Assembly (NCBI GenBank): GCA_025666215.1
Contig: CP102593.1
Location: forward strand, 4,911,001-4,975,000
Source of the DNA: Xanthomonas campestris pv. phormiicola
GTDB taxonomy: Bacteria; Pseudomonadota; Gammaproteobacteria; Xanthomonadales; Xanthomonadaceae
Direction of reading: 5' to 3'
Length of the DNA stretch: 64,000 nucleotides
In this document: positions 29,506 to 37,470 of the stretch, piece after piece
How positions within the stretch are numbered: position 1 is the stretch's first letter
Layout: every line of letters starts with the position of its first letter
Program-made: the position numbers and the translations under genes
Notes under the pieces: generated by a model
Database searches by the model: none
Told to the model about the DNA's origin: nothing
The model's input: the letters and a program-made list of their open reading frames with translations, nothing else

Positions 29506-30075
29506 TCACACTCGAATACCGTTGGAGCAGTCCACAAACCGCAAGCCTTCAAGCCCGGAAGCCTCGCATTGCTGTTTCAGCTGCCGGGAAACGAAAATGC
29601 GCTGCGGGCTTTCCCTGGCCCGGACGAGGTGGTGACCCGCCAAGGCCGCCGGCGGCAGGCTCTGAAGCGTTGTGAATCGCAGAGGTCCATCAGGCATAAA
29701 GCCGAACATGGGGGCATGCCGGGAGTGTTCGAGGTCGATGCAAGGCACCGTCTGGATCACATTGAAGACGTAGAAGCCCTGCAACCGTTCCTCTTTGAGG
29801 TAGACGTCGGCAGGAAACAATTGAACGTCGTCCGGATATCGGCGCAACACCTCCGCCATTGCCTGGCTGACGAATTCGAGCGTGTCGCTTTGAAGGAGAT
29901 CGAACGCCAGCAGGCGCGACTTGCTTACTTTCTTGTTGTTTCTGAAGGTCGGGGTGGCAGCAACCGACGATTGCGTTTCGCCACTGATGAACAGCAGATG
30001 GTCGGGCGAGAGCGTCTGGTCGTATTTGAACCAGAAAATTTCCGAGTAGCTCTCACTGATGTCCAATAGGTACAT
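29506..30075 (-). CDS. Imm11-like (DUF1629) orphan immunity protein
   Basis: The 189-residue protein starts MYLLDISESYSEIFWFKYDQ and ends with AGHHLVRARESPQRIFVSRQLKQQCEASGLEGLRFVDCSNGIRV; both ends fit the Imm11/DUF1629 family, whose members neutralise polymorphic toxins or contact-dependent effectors. Base composition is clearly lower in GC than the flanks and codon choice is less biased, suggesting recent acquisition. No toxin gene lies nearby. The exact start is uncertain because the frame stays open upstream; the Met at 30075 gives the usual length. The assignment is by pattern, not alignment. Confidence 0.6.
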   Translation of the reverse strand: MYLLDISESYSEIFWFKYDQTLSPDHLLFISGETQSSVAATPTFRNNKKVSKSRLLAFDLLQSDTLEFVSQAMAEVLRRYPDDVQLFPADVYLKEERLQGFYVFNVIQTVPCIDLEHSRHAPMFGFMPDGPLRFTTLQSLPPAALAGHHLVRARESPQRIFVSRQLKQQCEASGLEGLRFVDCSNGIRV

Positions 30076-30173
30076 GGCATTCCCTGCAGCGACCTGCACG
30101 CGTTGATCTTCATCCAGCGGGTATGCCCAGTGCCTACCTAGCCTGGGCGCCGACAACCGGCTTGACGCCTGCG

Positions 30174-30773
30174 CTAGCCGCAGCCTTCCACGTAGTCCAC
30201 CTGCGGCGGCAGGCCCACGCGCCAGGAAGTGGCCTTGCCCGCGGCGTCGATTTCGAACACCAGGATGCCGGACTGGGCAGTGCTGCCAGCGATGCGCAGG
30301 ACCTTGCCGCCTTCGATGTACTTGTGCGGCTGCTCTTCCACGCGTCCAGCGTACAGCGCGCGCAATTGCGCCAGGTCCATGCCGACCTTGCCGCCGCCCG
30401 GCGCGGTTTCCTTGGCGGTGCGCACGTCGTAGCGGACCAGCTTGTCGGCTTCGAACATCAGGCCGAAGTCGGTGCCGCCCTTGGCCCAGCGCGGCCTGAG
30501 GACGTAGCAGCCGCCCGTCTCGCCGGGCTGCCCATCGAGTGCGCCGCCCCAGGCCGCGCGCGCCTGCGCCGCGCTCATGCCCAGGCGCAGGTCGCCATAG
30601 CCGTCGTCGCGGGCCAGCTGGCGCTCGGCCGGCGCCATCTCCGGCGGCATCGCCGCCGCGGGAGCCTGCGCCGGGGGCACATCCGCATCGGGTTGGTCCA
30701 GCGCCGGCGGCGCCTTGTCGCAGGCGCTCAGCGCGAGCAGCAGCAATGCAGCGGCAGGCAGGGTCGGCTTCAT
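30174..30773 (-). CDS. Predicted lipoprotein of unknown function
   Basis: The 199-residue protein has a lipoprotein signal (LPAAALLLLALSAC with Cys18 as the lipidation site, followed by Asp, which could favour inner-membrane retention in E. coli-type sorting). A Pro/Ala-rich linker leads to a domain with YGDLRLGMSAAQARAAWGG and a C-terminal pair of cysteines (GGCYVL, VEGCG). The RLGMSAAQARAA phrase resembles the start of SmpA/BamE-like or LprI-like helix-strand modules, but this is weak. No operon partner is visible. Confidence 0.7.
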   Translation of the reverse strand: MKPTLPAAALLLLALSACDKAPPALDQPDADVPPAQAPAAAMPPEMAPAERQLARDDGYGDLRLGMSAAQARAAWGGALDGQPGETGGCYVLRPRWAKGGTDFGLMFEADKLVRYDVRTAKETAPGGGKVGMDLAQLRALYAGRVEEQPHKYIEGGKVLRIAGSTAQSGILVFEIDAAGKATSWRVGLPPQVDYVEGCG

Positions 30774-31021
30774 CGCAGTTCCTCGCAAGAGCAGTGCATA
30801 GGCTAGCGCGCGCGCCGCGCGCATGCACTGACTGCATGCGGAATCGCGATGCAGACCCGTCATGTCATCGCCATCGCTCGTGGTGGCAGTGGCAGTGGCT
30901 GCGTCAGAACCGCATCGCGTCGCGCCGCACGAACGCGCCTCCTACGACAGCCGACCTGCGTCGCCTGTCATCAGTGTTTCACCGCCGATCGCCAAGCTTC
31001 CTCCCTTCCGGTACCGCTGCC

Positions 31022-31531
31022 ATGCATCCGCGCAAGACCGCCCTCGCCCTCGCGGCATTGCAATCCCATGCCGCGCCGCTGGACATGCGCCAGCGCCGTG
31101 TCCTGATCCTGGCCGACGGCCAGCGCAGCGTCGAGGAACTGGCCGCGCTGGGCGGCAGCAATGCCGCCGCGATCGTGCAGACGCTGTTGCAGCAGGGCTA
31201 TCTGGACGACGGCCGTGCGCCCGCCGTCCCGGGCGCAGCGCCGCCCGCGCCGGCCAGTGCGCCAGCCGATCCGCGCCGCGCCCTGCTCAACGCGCGCATG
31301 TATCTGCTCGATCTGCTGCAGCTGCAGCGCCACCCGGCCTCGCGCCCGCTGCAGCAGCAGTTGCGCGACGCGCGCGAGGAAGCGGCCACGCTGCGGGCGA
31401 TCGCGCACGTCCTGCGCGCGATGCCGGAGATGACGTCCGAGCGCTATGCGCAGCGCATCCGCGAGCGCGTGCTGGAAGTGCTGCCGGCAGCACTGCACGC
31501 GCCGCTAAACGCGTCGCTGGAAGCCGCCTGA
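31022..31531 (+). CDS. Hypothetical protein, Ala/Leu-rich, predicted alpha-helical
   Basis: The 169-residue product has no signal peptide or membrane segment. Residues 20-65 (DMRQRRVLILADGQRSVEELAALGGSNAAAIVQTLLQQGYL) look like a winged-helix or helix-turn-helix fold of the kind found in small Xanthomonas proteins with a DGxRSVEEL pattern. A Pro/Ala linker and a second helical part follow. I do not recognise a named family; GC bias and codon use fit a real gene. It is divergent from the lipoprotein gene and convergent with hmgA. Confidence 0.7.
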   Translation: MHPRKTALALAALQSHAAPLDMRQRRVLILADGQRSVEELAALGGSNAAAIVQTLLQQGYLDDGRAPAVPGAAPPAPASAPADPRRALLNARMYLLDLLQLQRHPASRPLQQQLRDAREEAATLRAIAHVLRAMPEMTSERYAQRIRERVLEVLPAALHAPLNASLEAA

Positions 31532-31592
31532 GCGCGCCGCCGCAGGTGCTGGCCCGCGCGCGACGCGGACCGGATGGCCCGCGCCGCAGCGC

Positions 31593-32894
31593 TCACGGCG
31601 CGCGGAAGTTGCGCCGCAGGCCCTGCCAGCACTGCTGATAGTCGCGCTGGCGATGCGCGGCGGCCAGCGCCTGCGCGGTCGGGCGCAGCACCGCGCGGGT
31701 CTCGAACATGAAGGCCATGGTGTCGGCGATCACGTCCGGCCGCGACAGGTCCGCCTGCGAGGCCTTGTCGAAGGTCGCCGCATCCGGACCATGCCCGCTC
31801 ATGCAGTTGTGCAGCGAGGCGCCGCCGGGCGCGAAGCCTTCGGCCTTGGCGTCGTAGACGCCGTGCACCAGGCCCATGAACTCGCTGGCCACGTTGCGGT
31901 GGAACCACGGCGGCCGGAACGTGTGCTGCGCCACCAGCCAGCGCGGCGGAAAGATCGCGAAGTCCAGGTTGGCGGTGCCCGGCGTGTCGCTGGGCGCAGT
32001 GAGCACGGTGAAGATGCTCGGGTCGGGATGGTCGAAGCTGATCGAGCCGATGGTGTTGAAGCGGCGCAGGTCGTACTTGTACGGCGCGTAGTTGCCGTGC
32101 CAGGCGACCACGTCCAGCGGCGAATGCGCGATCGGCGCACGCCACAGGTGGCCCTGGAACTTGGCGATCAGTGCGAAGTCGCCTTCGTCTTCCTCGTAGG
32201 CCGCCACCGGGGTGAGGAAATCGCGCGGATTGGCCAGGCCGTTGGCGCCGATCGGCCCCAGGTCGGGCAGCCGCAGCAGCGCACCGAAGTTCTCGCACAC
32301 ATAGCCGCGCGCCCGGCCGTCCGGCAGCGCGACGCGGAAGCGCACGCCACGCGGGATCACCGCAATCTCCTGCGGTTCCAGCTCCAGCGTGCCCAGTTCG
32401 GTGCACAGCTGCAGCCGGCCCAGCTGCGGCACGATCAGCAGTTCGGCGTCGGCGTTGTAGAAGAAGCGGCCCTGCATCGACGCATTGGCCGCGTACAGAT
32501 GCACCGCCACGCCGTGCTGCGCCTCGGCCGAGCCGTTGCCGGCCATGGTGTACAGGCCATCGACGAAATCCACCGGCGCCTGCGGCAGCGGCAGCGGACT
32601 CCAGCGCAGTTGGTCCGGCGACACCGGCCCGGCATCGAAGTCGTTATGGAAGCCGCCGGCCTGCGTGTACGCGGCGAACGTGCCATGCACCGCGGCCGGA
32701 CGGATCCGGTACAGCCAGCTGCGCCGGTTGACCCCGCGCGGTGCGGTGAACGCAGTGCCGGATAACTGTTCGGCATACAGGCCATGGGCCACGCGCTGCG
32801 GCGAATTCTGCCCGACCGGCAGCGCGCCCGGCACCGCCTCGGTGGCGAATTCGTTGCCGAAGCCGGATTGGTAACCCTGATGCTGGCTGTTCAT
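31593..32894 (-). CDS. hmgA: Homogentisate 1,2-dioxygenase
   Basis: HmgA opens the ring of homogentisate to maleylacetoacetate in tyrosine catabolism. The 433-residue protein begins [16 protein letters not shown] and has the Fe(II) ligands in [18 protein letters not shown] and [12 protein letters not shown]. The length is standard. Its ATG overlaps the DUF559 gene stop by four bases (ATGA), so translation may be coupled to the inserted gene. It lies downstream of hppD on the same strand, interrupted by the nuclease cassette. Confidence 0.97.
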   Translation of the reverse strand: MNSQHQGYQSGFGNEFATEAVPGALPVGQNSPQRVAHGLYAEQLSGTAFTAPRGVNRRSWLYRIRPAAVHGTFAAYTQAGGFHNDFDAGPVSPDQLRWSPLPLPQAPVDFVDGLYTMAGNGSAEAQHGVAVHLYAANASMQGRFFYNADAELLIVPQLGRLQLCTELGTLELEPQEIAVIPRGVRFRVALPDGRARGYVCENFGALLRLPDLGPIGANGLANPRDFLTPVAAYEEDEGDFALIAKFQGHLWRAPIAHSPLDVVAWHGNYAPYKYDLRRFNTIGSISFDHPDPSIFTVLTAPSDTPGTANLDFAIFPPRWLVAQHTFRPPWFHRNVASEFMGLVHGVYDAKAEGFAPGGASLHNCMSGHGPDAATFDKASQADLSRPDVIADTMAFMFETRAVLRPTAQALAAAHRQRDYQQCWQGLRRNFRAP

Positions 32895-33304
32895 GGCGTG
32901 GACTCTGGCTCTGAAAGCCCCTCTCCCATCGGGAGAGGGGTTGGGGTGAGGGTACGGCCGCCGGCAAAATCCAGAATCGATTCCAGGACAGCGTCCGGCT
33001 GCAGCATTGCATCGTTGTTCCAAAAGCGCAGTACGTGCATTCCTTGCGACTGCAGGTAGCGGGTCCGCTCGGCGTCGGCCGCTGTCGAATGTTGCGAGCC
33101 ATCCAGCTCGACAGCCAGCTTCAATGCCTCGCAATAGAAATCGACGACGTAAGGTGGAACCGGGTGCTGCCTGCGAAACTTCAAACCGTAAAGCCGCTCA
33201 CAGCGCAAATGCTGCCAAAGCTTTCGTTCCGCATCCGTCATATCGCGGCGCAACTTGCGCGCATTTACCAAGATCATTGTGGGCAATGGCGGCTTGGGCT
33301 TCAT
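32891..33304 (-). CDS. DUF559 endonuclease-like protein inside an inverted-repeat cassette
   Basis: The 137-residue protein has the DUF559 pattern, a PD-(D/E)XK nuclease-like fold related to Vsr: [37 protein letters not shown] (catalytic Asp), [12 protein letters not shown] (Glu), and [19 protein letters not shown]. The last 20 or so residues, from [12 protein letters not shown] onwards, are encoded by the left inverted repeat. It lies between hppD and hmgA. Catalytic residues look intact. The function of such solitary DUF559 genes is not known; mobilisation of its own cassette is my inference. Confidence 0.85.
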   Translation of the reverse strand: MKPKPPLPTMILVNARKLRRDMTDAERKLWQHLRCERLYGLKFRRQHPVPPYVVDFYCEALKLAVELDGSQHSTAADAERTRYLQSQGMHVLRFWNNDAMLQPDAVLESILDFAGGRTLTPTPLPMGEGLSEPESTP

Positions 33305-33353
33305 GACGCCACCGTACCCTCACCCCAACCCCTCTCCCGTCGGGAGAGGGGCT
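32916..33353. mobile_element. 438-bp cassette with 42-bp inverted repeats carrying the DUF559 gene
   Basis: The left end (32916-32957) and right end (33312-33353) are inverted copies, matching 40 of 42 bases by eye. Each consists of a GCCCCTCTCCC/GGGAGAGGGG hairpin followed by TTGGGGTGAGGGTACGG. The DUF559 CDS starts 8 bases inside the right repeat and runs through the left one. No target duplication is obvious. The unit looks like an insertion in the hppD-hmgA operon. Solo copies of the same repeat occur at 42.3 and 54.5 kb. Confidence 0.65.
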
Positions 33354-33385
33354 TTTGCCGTGTCGGCGCATGCCGGTCCCGGCCG

Positions 33386-34498
33386 TCAGAGCACGCCGCG
33401 CTTCATCTGGTCGCGCTCGATGCTCTCGAACAGCGCCTGGAAGTTGCCTTCGCCGAAGCCTTCGTTGCCCTTGCGCTGGATGATCTCGAAGAAGATCGGG
33501 CCGATGCAGTTCTGGGTGAAGATCTGCAGCAGCTTGCGCTGCTTGGTCTCCGGGTCGGCGTCGATCAGGATCTTGTTCCTGGCCAGCCGCGCCACGTCTT
33601 CGCCGTGGTCGGGGATGCGCTGGTCGATCACCTCGAAGTAGGCCTCCGGGGTGTCCAGGAAGTCCACGCCGGCCGCACGCATCCGCTCCACGGTCTCGTA
33701 GATGTCGTCGGTGAAGCAGGCGATGTGCTGGATGCCTTCGCCGTGGTAGGCGTCCAGGTATTCGTTGATCTGGCTCTTCGGGTCGGAGGACTCGTTGAGC
33801 GGGATGCGCACCACGCCGTCCGGCGCGGTCATCGCCTTGGAGGTCAGCCCGGTCTTGGCGCCCTTGATGTCGAAGTAGCGGATCTCGCGGAAGTTGAACA
33901 GGCGCTCGTAGTAGTCCGACCAGCGCTGCATGTTGCCGAAATACAGGTTGTGGGTCAGGTGGTCGATGAAGGTCAGGCCGAAGCCGGCCGGGTGCTGGTC
34001 GGCGCCGGGCACCGGTTCGAACTCGGCGTACACCGAGCCCTTCTCGCCATAGCGGTCGACCAGGTACAGCATGCAGTCGCCGATGCCCTTGACCACCGGC
34101 GCCGGCACCGCGCGGGTGTCGGCCTTGTCGCCGATGGCCTCGCCGCCGTTCTCCAGCACCTTGGCGAACACCTCCTCGGCCGGATGCCGGAAGCGGATCG
34201 CGAAACCGCAGGCGCACGGCCCGTGCGCGGCGGCGAAATCGGCGGCGAACGACTCCGGGTCCTCGTTGACCAGGAAGTTGACCCCGCCCTGCCGGTACAC
34301 GGTGATCGCGCGGCTGCGATGGCGCAGCACCGCGCTGAAGCCCATGCTGCGGAAGTAGGCGTGCAACCGTTCGCCCTGCCCGGCCGGCGCGGCGAACTCG
34401 ACGAACTCGAAGCCGTCGATGCCCATCGGGTTCTCGAAGGTGGTGACCTGCATGCCCAGGTTGGCCGGCTGGGACGGATACTGCGGTTGTGCGCTCAT
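33386..34498 (-). CDS. hppD: 4-hydroxyphenylpyruvate dioxygenase
   Basis: HppD converts 4-hydroxyphenylpyruvate to homogentisate using Fe(II). The 370-residue protein has two vicinal-oxygen-chelate domains. Iron ligands are the His residues in FIDHLTHNLYFGNM and IQHIACFTDDI and the Glu in GPIFFEIIQRKGNEGFGEGN. The length is usual. A candidate promoter with an embedded palindrome lies upstream, facing the marR gene. With hmgA it forms the homogentisate pathway. Confidence 0.96.
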   Translation of the reverse strand: MSAQPQYPSQPANLGMQVTTFENPMGIDGFEFVEFAAPAGQGERLHAYFRSMGFSAVLRHRSRAITVYRQGGVNFLVNEDPESFAADFAAAHGPCACGFAIRFRHPAEEVFAKVLENGGEAIGDKADTRAVPAPVVKGIGDCMLYLVDRYGEKGSVYAEFEPVPGADQHPAGFGLTFIDHLTHNLYFGNMQRWSDYYERLFNFREIRYFDIKGAKTGLTSKAMTAPDGVVRIPLNESSDPKSQINEYLDAYHGEGIQHIACFTDDIYETVERMRAAGVDFLDTPEAYFEVIDQRIPDHGEDVARLARNKILIDADPETKQRKLLQIFTQNCIGPIFFEIIQRKGNEGFGEGNFQALFESIERDQMKRGVL

Positions 34499-34590
34499 GG
34501 CTCGTCTCCTGGAGGACGCGGGCAGCGGCCGGCCGAAATTTCGGATGCGGACGGACGCCAGACTCGCGAGAATGGACAGTAGTCTCCTCC

Positions 34591-34619
34591 GTTATAGTTA
34601 CAAATGAAACCACCAGCAA
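34591..34619 (-). promoter_or_regulatory. hppD promoter with candidate MarR-type operator
   Basis: On the minus strand TTGCTG (34614-34619) and TATAAC (34591-34596) are separated by 17 bases. The spacer contains the palindrome GTTaCAaaTGaAAC (34597-34610), symmetric at all positions written in capitals. A dimeric MarR regulator bound here would block polymerase. On the plus strand TATAGT (34593-34598) overlaps the same site and could serve the marR gene. Confidence 0.5.
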
Positions 34620-34632
34620 GGTGCAATGCAGC

Positions 34633-35121
34633 ATGACGTCGATCGCCCCCAACGCCCCGCCCGCGCCCGAGCAGCCTTCGCTCGACCTGGAGCAGTTCCT
34701 GCCTTACCGCATCAGCGTGCTGTCCAACCGGATCAGCAGCAACATCGCCCGCGTCTACGGCGAGCGCTACGGCATGGCGGTGACCGAATGGCGGGTGATG
34801 GCGGTGCTGGCGCTGTACCCGGGGCTGTCGGCCGGCGAGGTGTCCGAGCGCACCGCGATGGACAAGGTGGCGGTGAGCCGCGCGGTGGCACGATTGCTGG
34901 AACGCGGCTTCATCCAGCGCGAGACCCATGGCGACGACCGCCGCCGCTCGGTGCTGCACCTGTCCGAGGCGGGGGTGGAGGTCTACCAGGTGATCGCGCC
35001 GATGGTGCTGGAATGCGAGCGCCGCCTGCTGGCGCCGTTCAACGAGGAGGAGCAGCGCGTGCTGAACCGGCTGATCGATCGCCTGGCGGCCGAGGGGCTG
35101 CCGAGCATGACCGGCAAATGA
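34633..35121 (+). CDS. MarR-family transcriptional regulator (probable hppD/hmgA regulator)
   Basis: The 162-residue protein has a MarR winged helix-turn-helix: VTEWRVMAVLALYPGLSAGEVSERTAMDKVAVSRAVARLLERGFI, then the wing ETHGDDRRRSVLHLSEAG, with dimerisation helices at both ends. It is divergent from hppD with a 134-base gap containing a palindromic candidate operator. Regulation of tyrosine catabolism, relieved by an aromatic intermediate, is inferred from this position. Confidence 0.9.
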   Translation: MTSIAPNAPPAPEQPSLDLEQFLPYRISVLSNRISSNIARVYGERYGMAVTEWRVMAVLALYPGLSAGEVSERTAMDKVAVSRAVARLLERGFIQRETHGDDRRRSVLHLSEAGVEVYQVIAPMVLECERRLLAPFNEEEQRVLNRLIDRLAAEGLPSMTGK

Positions 35122-35148
35122 GGTAGGGCCATCACGAGTGCCGCCCCT

Positions 35149-35204
35149 TGTGGGAGCGACTTCAGTCGCGACGGGCTCTACCGGTAAAGCCCGTCGCTCC
35201 CACA
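35149..35204. repeat. BIME-type palindrome pair after marR
   Basis: TGTGGGAGCGACTTCAGTCG (from 35149) faces CCCGTCGCTCCCACA (to 35204) around CTCTACCGGTAAAG. The right arm lacks the ACTTCAGTCG portion, so the inverted pair is asymmetrical. It fills the gap between the convergent marR and thioredoxin lipoprotein genes. Confidence 0.8.
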
Positions 35205-35253
35205 GCGACCCCAGCCGCTCTCATGGGGTCTGCCATTGGCCTCGCGAGTACGC

Positions 35254-35862
35254 TCAGGTCTTCGGCGGCGCCCACTGCCTGAGGAAGTCGAAGAACTTCT
35301 TGCGGTCGTAGCCCTTGCCCTTCTCCAGCTCGCCGGTGAACTGCGAGTGCAGCAGCTTGCCGTCGGCGTCGAGCACCAGCAGGTGCGGGTAGGCCTCGAT
35401 CTTCGGGTACTGCGCCAGGAACGCCTCGTTCTTGTTTTCGTCGCTGTAGTTGACCTTGACCCACACGTAGTTGGCGTCGCGGAAGCTGCGCAGCTCGGCG
35501 TCGCCCTCGATGAAGTCATCGAGGATGTGGCACCACGAGCACCACTCGCCGCCCACGTCGAGCAGGATGCGCTTGCCGCCGCGCTTGGCTTCCACTTCGG
35601 CCGTTTCCAGGTCGTTGGCCGGATCGCGGTTCGGATCGAACTGCGCGCCCAGCGCCGCCGCCGCGGCCACATCGGCGGCGGCGGGCGTGTTGCCCGAGGC
35701 CACCGGCTGGTTCGGATCGGCCACCGGCGGCTTCTGCACCGAGGTGTCCAGCGGCTTGGCCGGCGCCTGTTCCGGCTCCGGCGCAGGCGCCTTGCCGCAG
35801 CCGCCCAGGGCCAGCATCAGCGCCGCCACGCTGCCTATCGTCTTGATCGTCTTGTTCGCCAT
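35254..35862 (-). CDS. Thioredoxin-fold lipoprotein
   Basis: The 202-residue protein has a lipobox (ALMLALGGC, Cys22), a Pro/Ala-rich spacer of about 60 residues and a thioredoxin-like domain with the redox motif WCSWC in DVGGEWCSWCHILDDF. The cis-Pro region is YPHLLVLDADG. It should be anchored in the periplasm and act in thiol redox chemistry, with the surrounding pattern closest to DsbD-gamma/thioredoxin_7 proteins. It begins 17 bases after the POT transporter stop region on the same strand order, but a shared transcript is only possible, not shown. Confidence 0.85.
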   Translation of the reverse strand: MANKTIKTIGSVAALMLALGGCGKAPAPEPEQAPAKPLDTSVQKPPVADPNQPVASGNTPAAADVAAAAALGAQFDPNRDPANDLETAEVEAKRGGKRILLDVGGEWCSWCHILDDFIEGDAELRSFRDANYVWVKVNYSDENKNEAFLAQYPKIEAYPHLLVLDADGKLLHSQFTGELEKGKGYDRKKFFDFLRQWAPPKT

Positions 35863-35878
35863 TGCGATCTACCTCACG

Positions 35879-37402
35879 TCATTTGACACCGTGCATCAAC
35901 TTGTTGATCAGCGGTGCAATCAGGAACAACAACACACCGGCGCCGAGCAGCGCCCAGAAACCGAAGGTATACCCGCTCAGCGCGGAAGATACCGTCATCC
36001 CGCCCTCGCCACTGACGTGGCTGGCGAAGATGCCGGACAGATTGTTGCCGATGCCGGTGGACAGGAACCAGCCCCCCATGCCGAAGCCGACCAGACGCAA
36101 CGGCGCCAGCTTGGTCACCATCGACAGGCCGATCGGCGACAGGCACAGCTCGCCCACCGACTGGATCACGTAGACCATGAACAAGGTCCAGAACGGGATC
36201 TTGCCGGCGTCGTCCACCAGGCTCGACAGCGCGAACATCAGCAGCAGGAAGGCCAGGCCGTTGAAGGTCAGGCCCAGCGCGAACTTGCGCGAGATCGAGG
36301 GATTGAAGCGGCCGGCCTTGACCCAGATCCAGGCGATGATCGGCGCCAGGGTGATGATGGCCAGCGAGTTCACCGACTGGAACCAGGCGGTGGGGAAGGT
36401 CCAGTCGCCGAACCGGCGGTTGACGATCTCGTCGGCGAGGAAGGTGAAGGAACTGCCCGCCTGCTCGAAGAACATCCAGAACAGCACGTTGAAGGCGAAG
36501 ATGATCAGCATCGCGATCACCTTGTCGCGCGCCACCTTGCCATTGCGGATGCCTTCGACCAGCAGCATCACCGCCAGGGCCACGAACATAGTGCTGAGGA
36601 TCCATTGCAGCACCTCGGCGCCTGCCGCCAGCGCCAGGTACACCGCCGGGATCGCCAGCAGCATGCCGAGCAGCACGTAGACCACGCGCATGCGGCTGGC
36701 GCCGTCATGCAGCGGCGCGCCGATGCCCTTGAGCTGCCTGCGGCCGAACCAGAACCACACCAGGCTGATCAGCATGCCGATGCCGGAGGCGATGAACACC
36801 ATCTTGTACGATGGCATCGCCTCGGTGCCGAACACCTTCTCGGCCAGCTGCTGGGTCAGCCACGGCGCGATCATCGCGCCCAGGTTGATGCCCATGTAGA
36901 AGATGGTGAAGCCGCTGTCGCGGCGCGGATCGGCGGCGCTGTACAGCTTGCCGACCATGGTCGAGATGTTGGGCTTGAACAGGCCGTTACCCACGACCAC
37001 CGTCGCCAGGCCCAGCTCGAAGATCTGCGGATTGGGAATGGAGATCAGGAACAGACCCGCGGACATCACCGCGGCCCCGACCAGGATCGAACGCTGGTAG
37101 CCGAGCACCCGGTCGGCGATGTAACCACCGAAGATCGCCGCCGCGTAGACCAGCGCCAGATAGGCGCCGTAAGTGGCGCTGGCCGAGGCCTGACCCGTTC
37201 CCTGGCCGCCATGGAACTGCGCCACGATGTACAGCACCAGCGCCCAGCGGATGCCGTAGAACGCGAAGCGCTCCCAGAATTCCGTCATGAACAGCATCCA
37301 CAATGGCCGTGGATGGCCCAGCAGGGTCTTGAATTCGGGCGGTTGCGCTGGCGGCTGCGGCGGTGAGGCTGGGGGGTGCGACGCGACGTCGTCAACGCTC
37401 AT
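35879..37402 (-). CDS. POT/PTR-family proton-dependent peptide transporter
   Basis: The 507-residue protein has 14 hydrophobic segments and the POT signatures: FWERFAFYGIRWALVLYI (the ExxER-like helix 1 motif), GGYIADRVLGYQRSILVG, and FTIFYMGINLGAMIAP, which is the PTR2 signature. FNVLFWMFFEQAGSSFTFLAD covers the substrate-contacting helix. It imports di- and tripeptides with protons. The N-terminus is Pro-rich and variable, so the start at 37402 is likely but not certain. kynA lies 68 bases upstream on the same strand. Confidence 0.92.
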   Translation of the reverse strand: MSVDDVASHPPASPPQPPAQPPEFKTLLGHPRPLWMLFMTEFWERFAFYGIRWALVLYIVAQFHGGQGTGQASASATYGAYLALVYAAAIFGGYIADRVLGYQRSILVGAAVMSAGLFLISIPNPQIFELGLATVVVGNGLFKPNISTMVGKLYSAADPRRDSGFTIFYMGINLGAMIAPWLTQQLAEKVFGTEAMPSYKMVFIASGIGMLISLVWFWFGRRQLKGIGAPLHDGASRMRVVYVLLGMLLAIPAVYLALAAGAEVLQWILSTMFVALAVMLLVEGIRNGKVARDKVIAMLIIFAFNVLFWMFFEQAGSSFTFLADEIVNRRFGDWTFPTAWFQSVNSLAIITLAPIIAWIWVKAGRFNPSISRKFALGLTFNGLAFLLLMFALSSLVDDAGKIPFWTLFMVYVIQSVGELCLSPIGLSMVTKLAPLRLVGFGMGGWFLSTGIGNNLSGIFASHVSGEGGMTVSSALSGYTFGFWALLGAGVLLFLIAPLINKLMHGVK

Positions 37403-37470
37403 GCGGTGTTCCCTTGCGTATTCAGTATGGGCGGGGGCGATTCCCGGCCGGGCCGGGGAACGGGCGAGCA

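Noticed and set aside
29506..30837. 443-residue minus-strand frame spanning the Imm11-like gene and the lipoprotein gene
   Set aside because: The N-terminal part is an off-frame reading of the lipoprotein CDS; the recognisable protein begins near 30075.
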